From Ruminococcus sp. (GTDB lineage: Bacteria; Bacillota; Clostridia; Oscillospirales; Acutalibacteraceae): 5,884 bases of DNA. Where the stretch lies: positions 1 through 5,884 of the forward strand of contig JAMPAE010000104.1 in the NCBI GenBank assembly GCA_023667385.1. Reading direction: 5' to 3'. The first letter of the stretch is position 1. Each line of letters starts with the position of its first letter. Below the pieces are notes generated by a model. It did no database searches, had not been told where the DNA came from, and was given only the letters and a program-made list of their open reading frames with translations. This document shows, piece after piece, positions 5,154-5,884 of the stretch. The position numbers were made by a program, and so were the translations under genes.

Positions 5154-5566
5154 TTCATGTGTCAATTGATGAATATAACGCAATGCTCAGGGCGAATGAA
5201 ACGGAAGATGAAGCGCAGAAAAAGCTTTTCGATTGGCTCGAGGGAACTGAAGCGGCGATGATACATAAAGACTTAAAACGCAGTGTTCACATTGCAAATG
5301 AGGGCAAGCGTACCGCTTCATACGGGGCAAAGCTTAAACAAATGGGAATGCGTCCGGGGTTTCCCGACATCTTTGTGCCGATTCCGACAAAGCGACATTG
5401 CGGTTTGTTCATTGAGCTGAAACGTGCAAAAGGCGGCAGGGCATCAAAAGAACAGCAGGATTGGATTGATTACCTGAACAGCAAGGGTTATTGTGCCTGC
5501 GTGTGCAACGGCGTTGACGAAGCAAAACTTGCGGTTTTGAGGTATCTCGGAGTTAAAAACGTGTGA
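5150..5566 (+). CDS. VRR-NUC domain nuclease, 138 aa
   Basis: This is a small stand-alone nuclease of the PD-(D/E)XK fold, typical of phages. The VRR-NUC pattern is clear from about residue 45 on: HIANEGKR (47-54), GAKLKQMGMRPGFPDIFVP (59-77, with D73 the metal-binding aspartate), LFIELKRAKGG (86-96, with E89 and K91 forming the ExK motif), then SKEQQDWIDYLNSKGY (99-114) and a C-terminal helix. E21 in the N-terminal helix may complete the active site. Phage VRR-NUC proteins are thought to cleave branched DNA such as Holliday junctions or replication intermediates. The gene is translationally coupled to the preceding cysteine-cluster gene. All expected catalytic residues are present. Confidence 0.9.
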   Translation: MIHVSIDEYNAMLRANETEDEAQKKLFDWLEGTEAAMIHKDLKRSVHIANEGKRTASYGAKLKQMGMRPGFPDIFVPIPTKRHCGLFIELKRAKGGRASKEQQDWIDYLNSKGYCACVCNGVDEAKLAVLRYLGVKNV

Positions 5567-5593
5567 TGAAGCATTATGAAATGAGGGCAAGGG

Positions 5594-5884
5594 ATGGAAG
5601 CAAAAGAATACTTAGAACAATTGAAATTGTTAGGGGTTAAGATACATAATCTTCAGCAAGAAAAGCGCGAACTGCTGGAATCATTTGGAAATATATCAAG
5701 TCCTGATATGTCCAAAGAGCGTGTTGCAGGCGGCAATGCAACAAGCGATGCAGCATTTGTTGATTTGATTATTAAAAAAATGGGAATTGAAGTCGAAACC
5801 AACCTAAGCATTAATGACTACTACGATTTAAAACATATTATAATCGGTCAGATTCATAACCTGCAAAATGCGAATCATATTAAG
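5594..5884 (+). CDS. DUF1492/ArpU-like phage protein, N-terminal 97 codons, cut by window edge
   Basis: The frame is open from the ATG to the last base. The Shine-Dalgarno is GAGGG (5583-5587), six bases upstream and formed from one of the recurrent TGAGGGCA motifs. The start MEAKEYLEQLKLLGVKIHNLQQEKRELLES is a coiled-coil helix pattern I associate with DUF1492, a phage family often annotated as ArpU-like or sigma-like transcriptional regulators of late genes. The middle (GGNATSDAAFVDLIIKKMG) and the helix YDLKHIIIGQIHNLQN fit that family. The C-terminal helix-turn-helix expected there would lie past the window. In many prophages such a gene stands just before the terminase genes, which would place the packaging module to the right. 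Confidence 0.65.
   Translation, partial: MEAKEYLEQLKLLGVKIHNLQQEKRELLESFGNISSPDMSKERVAGGNATSDAAFVDLIIKKMGIEVETNLSINDYYDLKHIIIGQIHNLQNANHIK

Noticed and set aside
5566..5640. Short ORF starting within the VRR-NUC stop
   Set aside because: About 24 codons with no recognisable motif. It runs out of frame into the well-supported DUF1492-like gene.
1..5884. tRNA, rRNA or attachment site
   Set aside because: No cloverleaf, conserved T-loop sequence, rRNA stretch or terminal repeat typical of an att core was recognised by eye.

Overview
All supportable genes in this window lie on the plus strand and are tightly packed, with short gaps or ATGA stop/start overlaps and purine-rich Shine-Dalgarno sequences (GGAGG and AAGGAG types). 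Base composition is moderately A+T-rich. Together these suggest a Firmicute, most likely a gut Clostridia/Oscillospiraceae-type genome. The gene set is that of a mobile element, most likely the early/replication region of a prophage or an integrative element: a HUH rolling-circle-type replication initiator, a single-stranded DNA binding protein, a ParB-domain protein, a VRR-NUC nuclease, a DUF1492/ArpU-like protein at the right edge, and several very small accessory ORFs. No integrase, terminase or structural gene is inside the window, so phage versus conjugative element cannot be settled.

Layout. 1-168 has no recognisable gene and looks like a leader/promoter region. 183-1189 holds four small genes: a 59-aa unknown, an 83-aa protein with a ParB-N-like segment, a 75-aa coiled coil, and a 103-aa single-pass membrane coiled coil. 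1190-1328 is non-coding and holds two strong inverted repeats directly upstream of the HUH Rep gene (1329-2093); this is a candidate replication origin or operator. A weak hairpin at the end of rep is followed by an unknown 214-aa helical protein (2167-2811), which is translationally coupled to a 57-aa ORF (2808-2981). ssb (3067-3492) and the parB-like gene (3597-4925) are each preceded by a copy of the same 69-bp structured repeat (66/69 identical). A 66-aa cysteine-cluster protein, the VRR-NUC nuclease and a gene cut by the window edge follow.

How the parts may work together (inference). The Rep would nick an origin, perhaps the inverted repeats just upstream of its own gene, and start strand-displacement replication. 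SSB would coat the displaced strand. The ParB-domain protein could act in partition or regulation, and the VRR-NUC protein would process branched or replicating DNA.

The two most unusual signals are (1) the duplicated structured element in front of both ssb and parB, which can form mutually exclusive hairpins and has an open frame running through it, and (2) the heptamer TGAGGGC, found twelve times on the plus strand and once on the minus strand, in two coding frames and in non-coding DNA.
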